DNA of 64,000 nt. Origin: Actinomadura xylanilytica (GTDB lineage: Bacteria > Actinomycetota > Actinomycetes > Streptosporangiales > Streptosporangiaceae). Shown in pieces: positions 8,236 through 16,705 of the stretch; position 1 is the stretch's first letter; each line of letters begins with the position of its first letter. A program made the position numbers and the translations under genes. The notes beneath the pieces were generated by a model. It ran no database searches, had not been told where the DNA came from, and saw only the letters and a list, made by a program, of their open reading frames with translations. The stretch spans positions 558,001 to 622,000 of the forward strand of contig NZ_JASNWE010000005.1 in assembly GCF_030283145.1 (NCBI RefSeq), read 5' to 3'.

Positions 8236-9213
8236 ATGATGATCACGTTGCGGGGATTGACGAAGCGGTACGGGGACAGGACGGCGGTGCGGGACCTGAC
8301 GCTGGAGGTCCCGGCGGGGCGGGTGACAGGGTTCCTCGGGCCCAACGGGTCGGGGAAGTCGACCACGATGCGGATGATTCTCGGGTTGGACCGGCCGACG
8401 GCCGGGGTGGCGTTGGTGGGCGGGCGTCCGTATGGGGCGTTGCGGCATCCGCTGCGGGAGGTGGGGGCGCTGCTGGACGCCAAGGCGGTGCATCCGGGCC
8501 GGTCGGCGCGGGCTCATCTGGTGGCGATGGCGCGCAGCAATGGGATCGCGGTGCGGCGGGTGGAGGAGGTGCTGGACACGGTGGGCCTGACGGCGGTGGC
8601 CGGGAGGCGGGTGGGGTCGTTCTCGCTGGGGATGGGGCAGCGGCTGGGGATCGCGGGGGCGCTGCTGGGTGATCCGCGGGTGGTGATGTTGGACGAGCCG
8701 GTGAATGGGCTGGATCCCGACGGGGTGCTGTGGGTGCGGGGGTTGATGCGGTCGCTGGCGGCCGAGGGGCGGACGGTGTTCGTGTCCAGTCATCTGATGA
8801 GCGAGATGGAGCTCATGGCGGATCGGCTGGTGGTGATCGGGCGGGGCCGGCTGATCGCGGACGCGCCGGTCGCGGAGGTGATCGCGGGGAGTTCCCGGAA
8901 CGCGGTGCGGGTGCGCAGCCCGCGGGCGGGTGATCTGGCGGCGCTGCTGGCGGCCGAGGGTGTGGAGGTCGTCGAGGTGGAGGGGTGGGATCTGGTGGCG
9001 GTGGAGGTGTCGCTGGAGCGGGTGGGCCTGCTCTGCCATGAGCACGGGATCCCGCTGTATGAGTTGAGCGCGCGGGAGGCGTCGCTGGAGGAGGCGTACA
9101 TGGAGCTGACGGGCGCGAGTGTGGAGTACGGGGCGGCGGCGGGCATACCGGCGGCGGGCGCGGGCGCTAGGGCGGGCGTGGCGGCTGGCCTGGGGGCGGT
9201 GGCCGGGCGATGA
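8236..9213 (+). CDS. ABC transporter ATP-binding protein
   Basis: A 325-residue ATPase of a two-component export system, of the type often used for drug or peptide resistance and bacitracin-like stress. The Walker A GPNGSGKSTT is near residue 38, the signature is FSLGMGQRLGIA near 133 (SLGMGQ for LSGGQ), Walker B VVMLDEP near 153 and the switch His in SSHLMSE near 187. The C-terminal extension of about 100 residues is of the CcmA/DrrA type and ends in an Ala/Gly tail. Two ATGs, 8236 and 8239, compete; GGAGG at 8230-8234 better suits 8239. It overlaps the permease start by four bases. Confidence 0.92.
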   Translation: MMITLRGLTKRYGDRTAVRDLTLEVPAGRVTGFLGPNGSGKSTTMRMILGLDRPTAGVALVGGRPYGALRHPLREVGALLDAKAVHPGRSARAHLVAMARSNGIAVRRVEEVLDTVGLTAVAGRRVGSFSLGMGQRLGIAGALLGDPRVVMLDEPVNGLDPDGVLWVRGLMRSLAAEGRTVFVSSHLMSEMELMADRLVVIGRGRLIADAPVAEVIAGSSRNAVRVRSPRAGDLAALLAAEGVEVVEVEGWDLVAVEVSLERVGLLCHEHGIPLYELSAREASLEEAYMELTGASVEYGAAAGIPAAGAGARAGVAAGLGAVAGR

Positions 9214-10034
9214 CGGCGGTGATGGAGCGGGCGCCGGGCGGGTCCGGGGACGGGGTCGGGGAGGGCGGTCCGGGCGGGTTCCGGGGCGCGGTCGCGGCGG
9301 AGTGGACCAAGCTGTGGTCGCTGCGTTCGACGTGGTGGGGGCTGGTGGGGGCGTTCGTGGTGATGGGGGTGATGTGCGTGATCCTGGGTGGGGCGGTGGC
9401 CTCCAACAACACCAACGCGATCGCCGAGGACGACCAGGGTGTGGTGGCGGTCGGCGGGATCGCGGTCGACGCCGTCGACATCGTGCAGTTCGTGGTGCTG
9501 ACGCTGGCGATGCTGGTGATCACCGGTGAGTACTCCAGCGGGAGCATCCGTTCCACGTTGCAGTGGACGCCGTCGAGGGCGCGGATGCTGCTGGCCAAGG
9601 CGTCGGTGGTCGCCGGGGTGCTGTTCCCGGTCGGGGTGGCGCTGGGTGCGGTGGGCACGGCGGTGGCGTATCCGATGCTGGGCGTGTGGGGCCGTTTCTC
9701 CGTCGGCGGCGCGGTGTCGGCTGCGTTGGCCTGCGGGGTCTATCTGGCGCTGATCGGTGTGTTCGCCCTGGGGGTGGGGGCGGTGCTGCGCAGCACCGCC
9801 GGGACGTTGACGACGGTGTTCCTGCTTCTGATGGTGGTGCCGATGATGCTGGGGAGCGGTGGGTCGAAGGTGATGGCGCACATCGCCGATTCGCTGCCCA
9901 GCAGCGCCGGGCGGCATTTCATGAAGGGCGACTCGGTCCCGTATCCGGCGGTGGCGGGTTTGGTGATCCTGGTGGCCTGGGTGGTCGCGGCGCTGTGGGC
10001 GGGTTGTGTGATCCTGCGCCGCCGGGACGCCTGA
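9210..10034 (+). CDS. ABC transporter permease
   Basis: A 274-residue membrane subunit, translationally coupled to the ATPase (ATGA overlap). The Gly-rich N-terminus is followed by AAEWTKLWSLRSTWW, a cytoplasmic motif typical of actinomycete ABC-2 permeases. Six hydrophobic segments follow, with an extracytoplasmic loop near residues 65-95 and the GEYSSG segment near 107. With the ATPase it forms an exporter whose substrate is unknown. It converges with a two-component system that may regulate it. Confidence 0.9.
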   Translation: MTAVMERAPGGSGDGVGEGGPGGFRGAVAAEWTKLWSLRSTWWGLVGAFVVMGVMCVILGGAVASNNTNAIAEDDQGVVAVGGIAVDAVDIVQFVVLTLAMLVITGEYSSGSIRSTLQWTPSRARMLLAKASVVAGVLFPVGVALGAVGTAVAYPMLGVWGRFSVGGAVSAALACGVYLALIGVFALGVGAVLRSTAGTLTTVFLLLMVVPMMLGSGGSKVMAHIADSLPSSAGRHFMKGDSVPYPAVAGLVILVAWVVAALWAGCVILRRRDA

Positions 10035-10064
10035 CCGGCTCGGGGTGATCTGCGGGGCCGGTCA
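10032..10064. terminator. Bidirectional hairpin containing both stop codons
   Basis: TGACCGGC (10032-10039) pairs with GCCGGTCA (10057-10064) around a 17-base loop. The left arm contains the TGA of the permease and the right arm the stop of the convergent response regulator. There is no U-tract, as is usual in high-GC actinomycetes. Confidence 0.5.
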
Positions 10065-10721
10065 GGTGGTGCCGTTCACCAGGCCGGCCTCGTAGGCGAT
10101 GATCGCCGCCTGGACCCGGTTGCGGACCTCCAGCCGGGTGAGGATCGCGCTGACGTAGGACTTCACGGTGCCCTCCACGACGTGGAGGCTGGTGGCGATC
10201 TCGGCGTTGGACAGTCCGGCGCCCACCAGCGCCAGGACCTGCCGTTCGCGGGGGGTGAGGGTGGTGGTGCGGCGGCGGGCCTCGGCGCCGTGTTCCAGCC
10301 GGCCGCCGCTGAGCTCGGTGATCACGCGGTGCGCGACCTTGGGCGAGAGGTAGGCGGCGCCGGCGGCGACGGCGTGCACTCCGGCGAGGAGTTCGTGCGG
10401 GTCGCCCGATTTCAGCAGGAAGCCGCTGGCGCCGTCCGACAGGGCCCGCGCGATGTACTCGTCCTCGCCGAAGGTGGTCAGTATGACGACCCCGGTGGCG
10501 GGGGCGGTGCGGCGGAGTTCGGCGGCGGCGGCGAGGCCGTCCAGGCGGGGCATCCGGATGTCGAGGAGGGCGACGTCGGGGCGGTGGGCGAGGGTCAGCT
10601 CGATCGCCTCGCGGCCGTCGCCGGCCTCGGCGACCACCTCGATGCCCGGGTCGGCGGACAGGATCGCCCGGACTCCGGCGCGGATCATGGTCTCGTCGTC
10701 GGCGAGGAGTACGCGGATCAA
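10062..10721 (-). CDS. NarL/LuxR-family response regulator
   Basis: A 219-residue DNA-binding regulator. The receiver domain (residues 1-120) has the acidic pair DD near 8, the phosphoacceptor Asp 54 in LLDIRMP, Thr in ILTTFGEDEYI near 83 and Lys in FLLKSGDP near 105. A LuxR-type helix-turn-helix follows (LTPRERQVLALVGAGLSNAEIA near 155). The start is a TTG at 10721 with AAGGA eight bases upstream; upstream in-frame sequence is Pro/Arg low complexity. It lies 32 bases after the kinase gene on the same strand and forms a pair with it. The convergent ABC transporter is a likely target, by inference. Confidence 0.9.
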   Translation of the reverse strand: MIRVLLADDETMIRAGVRAILSADPGIEVVAEAGDGREAIELTLAHRPDVALLDIRMPRLDGLAAAAELRRTAPATGVVILTTFGEDEYIARALSDGASGFLLKSGDPHELLAGVHAVAAGAAYLSPKVAHRVITELSGGRLEHGAEARRRTTTLTPRERQVLALVGAGLSNAEIATSLHVVEGTVKSYVSAILTRLEVRNRVQAAIIAYEAGLVNGTT

Positions 10722-10753
10722 GCTGATCGTCCTTTTCGTGGGCGGCGGCGGGG

Positions 10754-12502
10754 TCAGCGGTCGTCGGGGTCGGTGGCGGGGTGCAGGACGTCCTTGGCGG
10801 CCAGGCGTCCCTGGACGAAGCACAGCCGGTACACCGCTCCGCTGCCGAGCAGGTTGGCGTCGCTGCGGTAGTAGCGGCAGTCGGCGCCTTGGGGTTCGGG
10901 GTTCCTGGCGCGGACGGTCCCGGCGTTCATCAGTTCCATGCGGGGCGTCGAGCGTTCGACGTCGGCGCGGGGGGCGCCGATCCGCAGGGCGGTGTAGCGG
11001 TCGGGGGACAGGGCCGAGATCGGGGTGACGACGATGTAGTAGGCGGCCATGACGGTGCCGAGCACGGTGATGAGGGCGGCGGGGACGGTGATGGCGGTAA
11101 TGAGGCTGCGGCGGACCTGGCGGCGTTCGCGGGCCAGGCGCAGCGCCGATTCCGATTCGGGGGTGGTGGTCTCGCCGGGTGCGGTGGCGGGGTGGTGGTG
11201 TCCTGGGGTGGGCGGGCCGGTGGGGGTGTCGCCGGCGGGGGGCAGTTCGGCGGTGACGTGGAAGCCGCCGGAGGGGGTGGGGCCGGTGGTGAGTGTGCCG
11301 CCGGCCAGCCGGGCGCGTTCGGTGAGCCCGGTGAGCCCTCGTCCGCCGCGGCTGCCGGGTTCGCCGGTCTCGTCGGGGCGCTGGGGTGGGGCGTCGTTGA
11401 CGACGGTGAGGGTGAGGGTGCCGTGGGCGTCGTGGGTCAGGCGGACGGTGACGGCGGCGCCTGGGGCGTGCTTGACGGCGTTGGTGATGGCTTCCTGGAC
11501 GATGCGGTGCGCGGCCAGGCGGGCCATGGGCGCCAGGCGTGCGGGGGCGTCGTCACCGGTGAGGCGCACGGGGATGCCGGAGGCGCGGGCGCGGGCGATG
11601 AGGTCGGTGATGCTCTCGTGGGCGGGACGGATCGGAGCGGTGCCCGTGCCGGTGCCGGGGGGTGTGGGGTCCTCCCCCGGGTCGGTGGCCGCTGTGTCGG
11701 TGGCCGCTGTGCCGTCGGAGTCGGGCTGGAGCACGCCGATGATCTTTCTGAGCTGGTCGGTGGCGTCGGCGGCGCCCGCGCGGAGTTCGGCCGCGGCGGT
11801 GCGGTGCCGCTCGTCCAGGCCGGGGGCGACTTGGAGGGCGCCCGCGCGGACCGCGATGAGGACCAGTTCGTGGCCGAGGGAGTCGTGCATGTCCTGGGCG
11901 ATGCGGGCGCGTTCGCGGAGCCGTTCGCGTTCGGCGATGATCTGCTGTTCGCGTTCCAGGTGCTCGGCGCGTTCCCAGCCCGCGTGGACGAGTTCCTGGT
12001 ACTGCCGCCAGTAGTGGCCGGCGAGCCAGGGCAGGACGCCGAGCAGCACCAGCCAGATGGTCAGTGGGAACCAGAGGGTGACGTCCGTGCCGCGGACCAG
12101 GTTGAGCATCGCTCCGGCGACGAAGACGGCGGTGAAGGCCCACAGCACCGGGCGGGAGCGGACCGTCCGCCGTCCCACCAGGTAGGACATCACGGGGAGG
12201 GCGAACGCGAAGTTGCCGTGCGCGGGGATGATCGCGAACACGGTGAGCAGGGCGGGCAGCGGCGCGGCGCGGCACAGTGCCACCGCGGCGGTGAGCAGCG
12301 CGAGCCCGGCCGCCTGTGCCCACCATCGCGGGTCGTCCGGGCGGGGCGGGATCATGTCGCCGGTCACGGGCGGGAACGCCAGCGCGGCCCACAGCAGCGC
12401 GTCGAGCCGGGCCGCGCGGCGGGTCGGGCGCCGTACTGCGTCCCGCAGCGCCGCGGGCGCCGTGCGGCGGGGGGACCGGACGGGGGGCGCCGAGTCGTTC
12501 AC
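10754..12502 (-). CDS. DesK-type histidine kinase with extracytoplasmic C-terminal tail
   Basis: A 582-residue membrane kinase. Five or six hydrophobic segments (about 34-160) precede a dimerisation domain with the phospho-acceptor His near 206 (AQDMHDSLGHEL) and an ATPase domain (ITNAVKHA near 328, then a Gly-rich G box). Unlike standard family members it continues. After a Pro/Thr/His-rich linker comes another transmembrane segment (about 466-490) and an outside domain of about 90 residues starting LRIGAPRADVE and holding two cysteines (about 542 and 561). The GTG start at 12502 has TGTAAC nine bases upstream. It pairs with the downstream regulator. Confidence 0.88.
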   Translation of the reverse strand: MNDSAPPVRSPRRTAPAALRDAVRRPTRRAARLDALLWAALAFPPVTGDMIPPRPDDPRWWAQAAGLALLTAAVALCRAAPLPALLTVFAIIPAHGNFAFALPVMSYLVGRRTVRSRPVLWAFTAVFVAGAMLNLVRGTDVTLWFPLTIWLVLLGVLPWLAGHYWRQYQELVHAGWERAEHLEREQQIIAERERLRERARIAQDMHDSLGHELVLIAVRAGALQVAPGLDERHRTAAAELRAGAADATDQLRKIIGVLQPDSDGTAATDTAATDPGEDPTPPGTGTGTAPIRPAHESITDLIARARASGIPVRLTGDDAPARLAPMARLAAHRIVQEAITNAVKHAPGAAVTVRLTHDAHGTLTLTVVNDAPPQRPDETGEPGSRGGRGLTGLTERARLAGGTLTTGPTPSGGFHVTAELPPAGDTPTGPPTPGHHHPATAPGETTTPESESALRLARERRQVRRSLITAITVPAALITVLGTVMAAYYIVVTPISALSPDRYTALRIGAPRADVERSTPRMELMNAGTVRARNPEPQGADCRYYRSDANLLGSGAVYRLCFVQGRLAAKDVLHPATDPDDR

Positions 12503-12533
12503 GCGCCCCACGTTACAAGCGTGGTGAGCTGCG

Positions 12534-12546
12534 TCGACACTGTCGA
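12534..12546. promoter_or_regulatory. Palindrome between divergent two-component systems
   Basis: TCGACA-C-TGTCGA is a 6-bp-arm inverted repeat in the 125-base region between the two kinase genes, about 35 bases upstream of the minus-strand start codon. Its position fits an autoregulatory site for one of the two regulators. Function is inferred only from location and symmetry. Confidence 0.35.
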
Positions 12547-12627
12547 AAGTCAGGGATCGGCGGGGGCTGCCGGGCATACGATGAGTGCCGGGCGGTATGG
12601 GCGAATCCGCCGTTTTACGCTGAGGCG

Positions 12628-14010
12628 GTGAGTATGCCCACATCCGGTCCCCCGCGCGGCGTCGGCGGGCCGCGCGGCCGGTGGTGGCCGCGCGGGTTCG
12701 CGGGCGACGTCGCGCTGGCCGCCGCGGCGGCGGTGATCACGCTGGTGATGTCGTGGGCGGCGGCGCGGCCCGGGGACGCGCCGATCTGGCCGGGCGGGGT
12801 GTTGCTGATCCTGGTCGGGACGGTACCGCTGGTGTTCCGGCGCCGGCGTCCGATCCTGGTGCTGGTGGTGTCGGGCCTGGTGGCGCCGCTGTACTACCCG
12901 ATGGGGTATCCCGACGGGCCGCTGGCCTTCGTGTTCCTGGTGGCGCTGTTCAATGCGGCGCTGGAGTGCCGGCTGGTGGTGGCGCTGGGCGCGATCGTCG
13001 CGATCGACGTCGCGTTCGTCGTCGCCGGGCTGCTGCGCGACGCCGATCCGGGTCGTCGGAGCCCGGTCGTGGACTCGGGGGCGGTCGCGAGCCTCAGCGC
13101 GTTCCTGGTGGGCACGGTCGCGCTCGGCCAGTACGTGCGGGACCGGCGGGCCCGGATCCTGGCGGCCGAGCTGCGCGCCGCCGAGGCCGAGCGGGGCCGT
13201 GAGGAGGAGGCGCGGCGGCGCGCGACCGAGGAGCGGCTGCGGATCGCGCGGGAGCTGCACGACGTGCTCGCCCACCAGATCTCGCTGATCAACGTGCAGG
13301 CGGGTGCGGCGCTGTTCCGGCGCGACGACCCGGCGCAGGCCTACGCCTCGCTGGAGGCGATCAAGGTGGCGAGCAAGGTGACGCTGCGGGAGCTGCGCGG
13401 GGTGCTGGGGGTGCTGCGGCAGGTCGACCAGGACGGGGCGGGGGGCGGGCCTCCGGTCGCGCCCGCGCCGTCGCTGGTGCGGCTCGGGGAGCTGCTGGAG
13501 CGGGCCTCGGCGGCCGGGCTGAGGGTCCGCCTCGCCGGTGATCTGGCTCCCCCGGCCCGGCCCGCTCCCGGCGAGCCGGGCCCCGAACCCGAACCCGAGG
13601 TCGGGGCGGGGGCCGGGGCGGGGGCGGGAGCCGGGGTCGAGGGGGTGGCCGGGGGTGGGGCGTTGGCCGCGTTCGAGGTGCTGGCGGGGTTGCCGGCGCC
13701 GGTCGACCTGGCGGGGTACCGGATCGTGCAGGAGGCGCTGACCAACGCGCTGCGGCACGCGGGGGCGGCGGCCGTCACGGTCGGTGTCCGCCGGACGGCC
13801 GAGGCGGTGGTCGTGCAGGTCGACGACGACGGGACCGGGCCGTCCGATCCGGACGCGGTGGTCCACGGGAACGGGCTGCGCGGGATGCGGGAGCGCGCCG
13901 CCGCGGCGGGTGGGGAGCTGACCGCCGGGCCGGGCCCGGCGGGCGGGTTCCGGGTATGGGCACGGCTGCCGCTCGGCGGGCCGGCCGGACAGACGAGGGA
14001 GATCATGTGA
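12628..14010 (+). CDS. DesK-type sensor histidine kinase
   Basis: A 460-residue kinase with four to six membrane segments (about 26-170) and no large outside domain. It has a HisKA_3 domain with His near 211 (ARELHDVLAHQIS) and a C-terminal ATPase domain (VQEALTNALRHA near 370; GNGLRGMRERA near 420). A Pro/Glu then Gly/Ala low-complexity insert separates the two halves (about 305-335). GTG 12628 lies six bases after TACGCT, the leaderless arrangement; ATG 12634 with GAGG upstream is an alternative. The stop overlaps the regulator's start. Confidence 0.9.
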   Translation: MSMPTSGPPRGVGGPRGRWWPRGFAGDVALAAAAAVITLVMSWAAARPGDAPIWPGGVLLILVGTVPLVFRRRRPILVLVVSGLVAPLYYPMGYPDGPLAFVFLVALFNAALECRLVVALGAIVAIDVAFVVAGLLRDADPGRRSPVVDSGAVASLSAFLVGTVALGQYVRDRRARILAAELRAAEAERGREEEARRRATEERLRIARELHDVLAHQISLINVQAGAALFRRDDPAQAYASLEAIKVASKVTLRELRGVLGVLRQVDQDGAGGGPPVAPAPSLVRLGELLERASAAGLRVRLAGDLAPPARPAPGEPGPEPEPEVGAGAGAGAGAGVEGVAGGGALAAFEVLAGLPAPVDLAGYRIVQEALTNALRHAGAAAVTVGVRRTAEAVVVQVDDDGTGPSDPDAVVHGNGLRGMRERAAAAGGELTAGPGPAGGFRVWARLPLGGPAGQTREIM

Positions 14011-14672
14011 TCCGGGTTGTGCTGGCCGACGACCAGACGCTGGTGCGGGCGGGGTTCCGCTCGATCCTGGAGGGCGAGGACGACATCGAGATCGTCGCCG
14101 AGGCCGGGGACGGGGAGCAGGCGGTCCGGCTGGCCGCCGAGCTGCGCCCCGACGTGGTGCTGATGGACATCCGGATGCCGGTGCTGGACGGCCTGGAGGC
14201 GACCCGGCGGATCACGACCGACGCCCGGCTGGAGGCGGTCCGGGTGGTGATCTTGACGACGTTCGACCTGGACGACTATGTGTACGGCGCGATTAAGGCC
14301 GGGGCCAGCGGGTTCCTGGTCAAGGACACCGAGCCGACCGAGCTGATCCACGGGGTGCGGGTGGTGGCGCGCGGCGACGCGCTGCTGGCGCCCACGGTGA
14401 CCCGGCGGCTCATCGCCGAGTTCGCGTCCAGGATCACCGCCCCGCCGCCGGCGGTCGAGCTGAACGCCCTCACCGACCGCGCGCGCGAGGTGCTGGAGCT
14501 GGTCGCGGCGGGGCTGTCGAACGAGGAGATCGCCGCGCGGCTGGTGCTCAGCCCCGCGACGGCCAAGACCCACGTCAGCCGTATCCTGTCCAAGCTGGGG
14601 GCGCGCGACCGCGCGCAGCTCGTGGTCCTGGCCTACGAGACCGGGGTGATCCGCCCCGGCTGGCTGAACTGA
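14007..14672 (+). CDS. NarL/LuxR-family response regulator
   Basis: A 221-residue regulator coupled to the upstream kinase (GTG at 14007 overlaps the kinase TGA). The receiver has DD near 8, phospho-Asp 54 in LMDIRMP, Thr in ILTTFDLDDYV and Lys in FLVKDTEP. The LuxR helix-turn-helix is near residues 155-215 (LTDRAREVLELVAAGLSNEEIA). GAGGGA lies seven bases upstream of the GTG. Targets are unknown. Confidence 0.92.
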   Translation: MIRVVLADDQTLVRAGFRSILEGEDDIEIVAEAGDGEQAVRLAAELRPDVVLMDIRMPVLDGLEATRRITTDARLEAVRVVILTTFDLDDYVYGAIKAGASGFLVKDTEPTELIHGVRVVARGDALLAPTVTRRLIAEFASRITAPPPAVELNALTDRAREVLELVAAGLSNEEIAARLVLSPATAKTHVSRILSKLGARDRAQLVVLAYETGVIRPGWLN

Positions 14673-14762
14673 CCCGCCCGGGTACGCCCCCGCCCCCAGG
14701 GGACCGCACGGGACGGGACGCCGCGGCGCAACCTGGCGAGGCCCGGCGGTGTTGGAGACTAT

Positions 14763-15398
14763 GTGACGGTAACGGACGAAGTTCTCACCCCGGTGACCGA
14801 GCCCGAACTCGAGCCCGGGGCCGAGCCGGGGGCCGCCCCGGTGGGCGACGCGGTCGTGGCCGCGCTCGCCGACGATCTGGACGCCGGGTTCGCCGCCCTG
14901 TACGAGGCGTACCGAGGCGCGGTGTTCTCCTCGGCACTGCGGCTGTGCGGGCGCCGGGCCGAGGCCGAGGACCTGGCGGCCGAGGCGTTCCTGCGCGCCT
15001 ACCGGGCGCTGTGCGGCTACGGGCCGGGCCGGATCGCCGAGCTGCGGCCGCGGGCCTGGCTGATGACGATCCTGATGAACGTGTGGCGCAACAACCTGCG
15101 CACCGCGGCGCGGCGGCCTGCATCCGGGCCGCTGGAGGAGGCGCCCGACCCCGCCGATCCCGGCCAGGACGTCGAGGGCGCCGCGGCCCGGCACGAGACC
15201 GGCCGGGAGCTGGCCGGGCTGCTGGGCGAGTTGCCCGAGGCGCAGCGCGCCGCGGTCGTGCTCCGGCACGTCGCCGACCTGCCCGTCGCCGAGATCGCCA
15301 CGGTGCTGGACGTTCCGGTCGGCACCGTCAAATCCCACATCTCCCGGGGCCTGGCCCGGCTCCGCACGCTGCACGCCACCCGAGGGGGCACCTCATGA
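14763..15398 (+). CDS. ECF-type RNA polymerase sigma factor
   Basis: A 211-residue group 4 sigma factor. An acidic N-terminal extension (residues 1-35) precedes region 2 (ALYEAYRGAVFSSALRLC to WLMTILMNVWRNNLR, about 42-112). A linker follows, then region 4 (LPEAQRAAVVLRHVADL near 155; VPVGTVKSHISRGLARLR near 183). GTG 14763 has GGAG five bases upstream. No anti-sigma gene with a membrane anchor follows. Instead the stop overlaps the start of an alkyltransferase-Ada fusion (ATGA), which suggests that the DNA-damage protein and the sigma factor are made in fixed ratio and may act together. Confidence 0.88.
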   Translation: MTVTDEVLTPVTEPELEPGAEPGAAPVGDAVVAALADDLDAGFAALYEAYRGAVFSSALRLCGRRAEAEDLAAEAFLRAYRALCGYGPGRIAELRPRAWLMTILMNVWRNNLRTAARRPASGPLEEAPDPADPGQDVEGAAARHETGRELAGLLGELPEAQRAAVVLRHVADLPVAEIATVLDVPVGTVKSHISRGLARLRTLHATRGGTS

Positions 15399-16207
15399 CG
15401 CGTTTCGACCCGCCCACCCGCGACCCGAACCCCGGCACCGGTGAGGGCGGCTTCGGGCACGACCCGCTCACCGCCGGGCTGGCCGCACTGGCCACCGACG
15501 CGCCCGCCGCGCTGCTGGACCGCATCGCCGCGCGCCGCGTCCAGGTCCCCGGTCCGCTGGACGGCCTGCACGTCGCCTTCACCGACCACGGCGTCGCGTT
15601 CGTCCGCGCCGGGGTGGACGAGCGCGAGTTCGCCGCCGAGTTCCGGGCGCGGTTCGCCCGGCCGCTGCTGCCGGCGGGCCGTACGCCCGCCGGGCTGCTG
15701 CCGGCGCTGCGCAGCGGCAGGCTCGGCGGGCTGCGGCTGGACCTGCGGGGGCTGAGCGAGTTCGAGGCGGCGGTGCTGCGCGCCACCGCGACGATCCCCC
15801 GTGGGCAGACCCGCCCCTACGCGTGGGTGGCGCGTCAGGCGGGCCGCCCGAAGGCCGTGCGTGCGGCGGGATCGGCCCTCGGCCGCAACCCGGTGCCGCT
15901 GCTGATCCCCTGCCACCGCGTCACCCGCTCGGACGGCTCCCCCGGCCAGTACGTGTTCGGCGCGTCCGCCAAGGAGTGGCTGCTGCGGGCCGAGGACGTC
16001 GATCTCGACGCGGTCGCCGGGTTCGCCCGGGAGGGCGTGTTCTTCCTCGGCAGCGACACCACCGGCATCGTGTGCTACCCCACCTGCGGCGACGCGCGCC
16101 GCATCACGCCTGCGCACCGGCGCGGGTTCCGCACGGTCGCCGCCGCCGAGGCCGCCGGGTACCGTCCCTGCCTGCGCTGCCGTCCCGGCCTGGCCGTGCC
16201 CGCCTGA
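15395..16207 (+). CDS. O6-alkylguanine-DNA alkyltransferase fused to a C-terminal Ada zinc module
   Basis: A 270-residue DNA repair protein. Residues about 120-200 form the alkyltransferase domain with the acceptor Cys 173 in IPCHRV, the preceding ALGRNPVPLL and the arginine-finger helix RGQTRPYAWVA. Residues about 215-270 form an Ada-type zinc domain with Cys 227, 231, 259 and 262. The spacing 4/28/3 nearly equals that of the four zinc cysteines of E. coli Ada (38, 42, 69, 72), where Cys 38 takes methyl groups from phosphotriesters. In Ada the zinc domain is N-terminal and followed by an AraC helix-turn-helix. Here the order is inverted and the helix-turn-helix is absent. It is translationally coupled to the sigma factor. 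Confidence 0.88.
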   Translation: MTRFDPPTRDPNPGTGEGGFGHDPLTAGLAALATDAPAALLDRIAARRVQVPGPLDGLHVAFTDHGVAFVRAGVDEREFAAEFRARFARPLLPAGRTPAGLLPALRSGRLGGLRLDLRGLSEFEAAVLRATATIPRGQTRPYAWVARQAGRPKAVRAAGSALGRNPVPLLIPCHRVTRSDGSPGQYVFGASAKEWLLRAEDVDLDAVAGFAREGVFFLGSDTTGIVCYPTCGDARRITPAHRRGFRTVAAAEAAGYRPCLRCRPGLAVPA

Positions 16208-16298
16208 CCGGCAGTGCCGAACCGGCGGCGCCGAACCGTCCGGCGAAACCGGGCTCGACGGAGCGGGACGGCCGGACGGCCGCACGGAGCGGGCGGGT

Positions 16299-16664
16299 TC
16301 AGGCCCGCCTGGACGCGCAGGCGATGCAGCGGGACGCCTCGGGGCGGGCCTCCAGGCGTCCCGCGCCGATCTGCGCGCCGCATTCGGCGCACCGGCCGTA
16401 GGTGCCCTCCTCCAGGCGCGCGGCGGCGCCGTCCAGGTCCCGCAGCCGCCGTTCGGCGCCCGCGAGCAGGCTCTCCACGTGGGCGCGCTCGAATCCGAGC
16501 GTGACGCCCTCGGGGTCGTGCTCGTCGTCGACCGCGACCAGCGACGCCGACTCCACGATCCCCGCGCGGTCGCGCGCCAGCGCGCCGATCCGCGCCAGCG
16601 TCCGCTCGCGCTCGGCGGCCAGCACCGCGCGCACCCTCTCCCGATCGATCCCCGACTCCCCCAT
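16299..16664 (-). CDS. TraR/DksA-type zinc-finger protein
   Basis: A 121-residue protein with a helical N-terminal half (RVRAVLAAERERTLARIGALARD, written in part) of coiled-coil character and a C-terminal zinc finger CAEC...CIAC (near 91-115). DksA-like proteins bind the secondary channel of RNA polymerase. The conserved acidic tip at the coiled-coil is not obvious here. ATG 16664 is used; a GTG nine bases further upstream is possible and neither has a strong ribosome binding site. It shares a strand with the downstream-oriented YigZ-like gene, 41 bases away. Confidence 0.82.
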   Translation of the reverse strand: MGESGIDRERVRAVLAAERERTLARIGALARDRAGIVESASLVAVDDEHDPEGVTLGFERAHVESLLAGAERRLRDLDGAAARLEEGTYGRCAECGAQIGAGRLEARPEASRCIACASRRA

Positions 16665-16705
16665 GACCAGCACGAACCCGTTGATCTCGCCCGCGCATTC
16701 CCGGC

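Noticed and set aside
10781..12631. A 616-residue open frame opposite the histidine kinase
   Set aside because: Low-complexity Gly/Ala/Asp sequence; the kinase motifs on the minus strand decide the coding strand.
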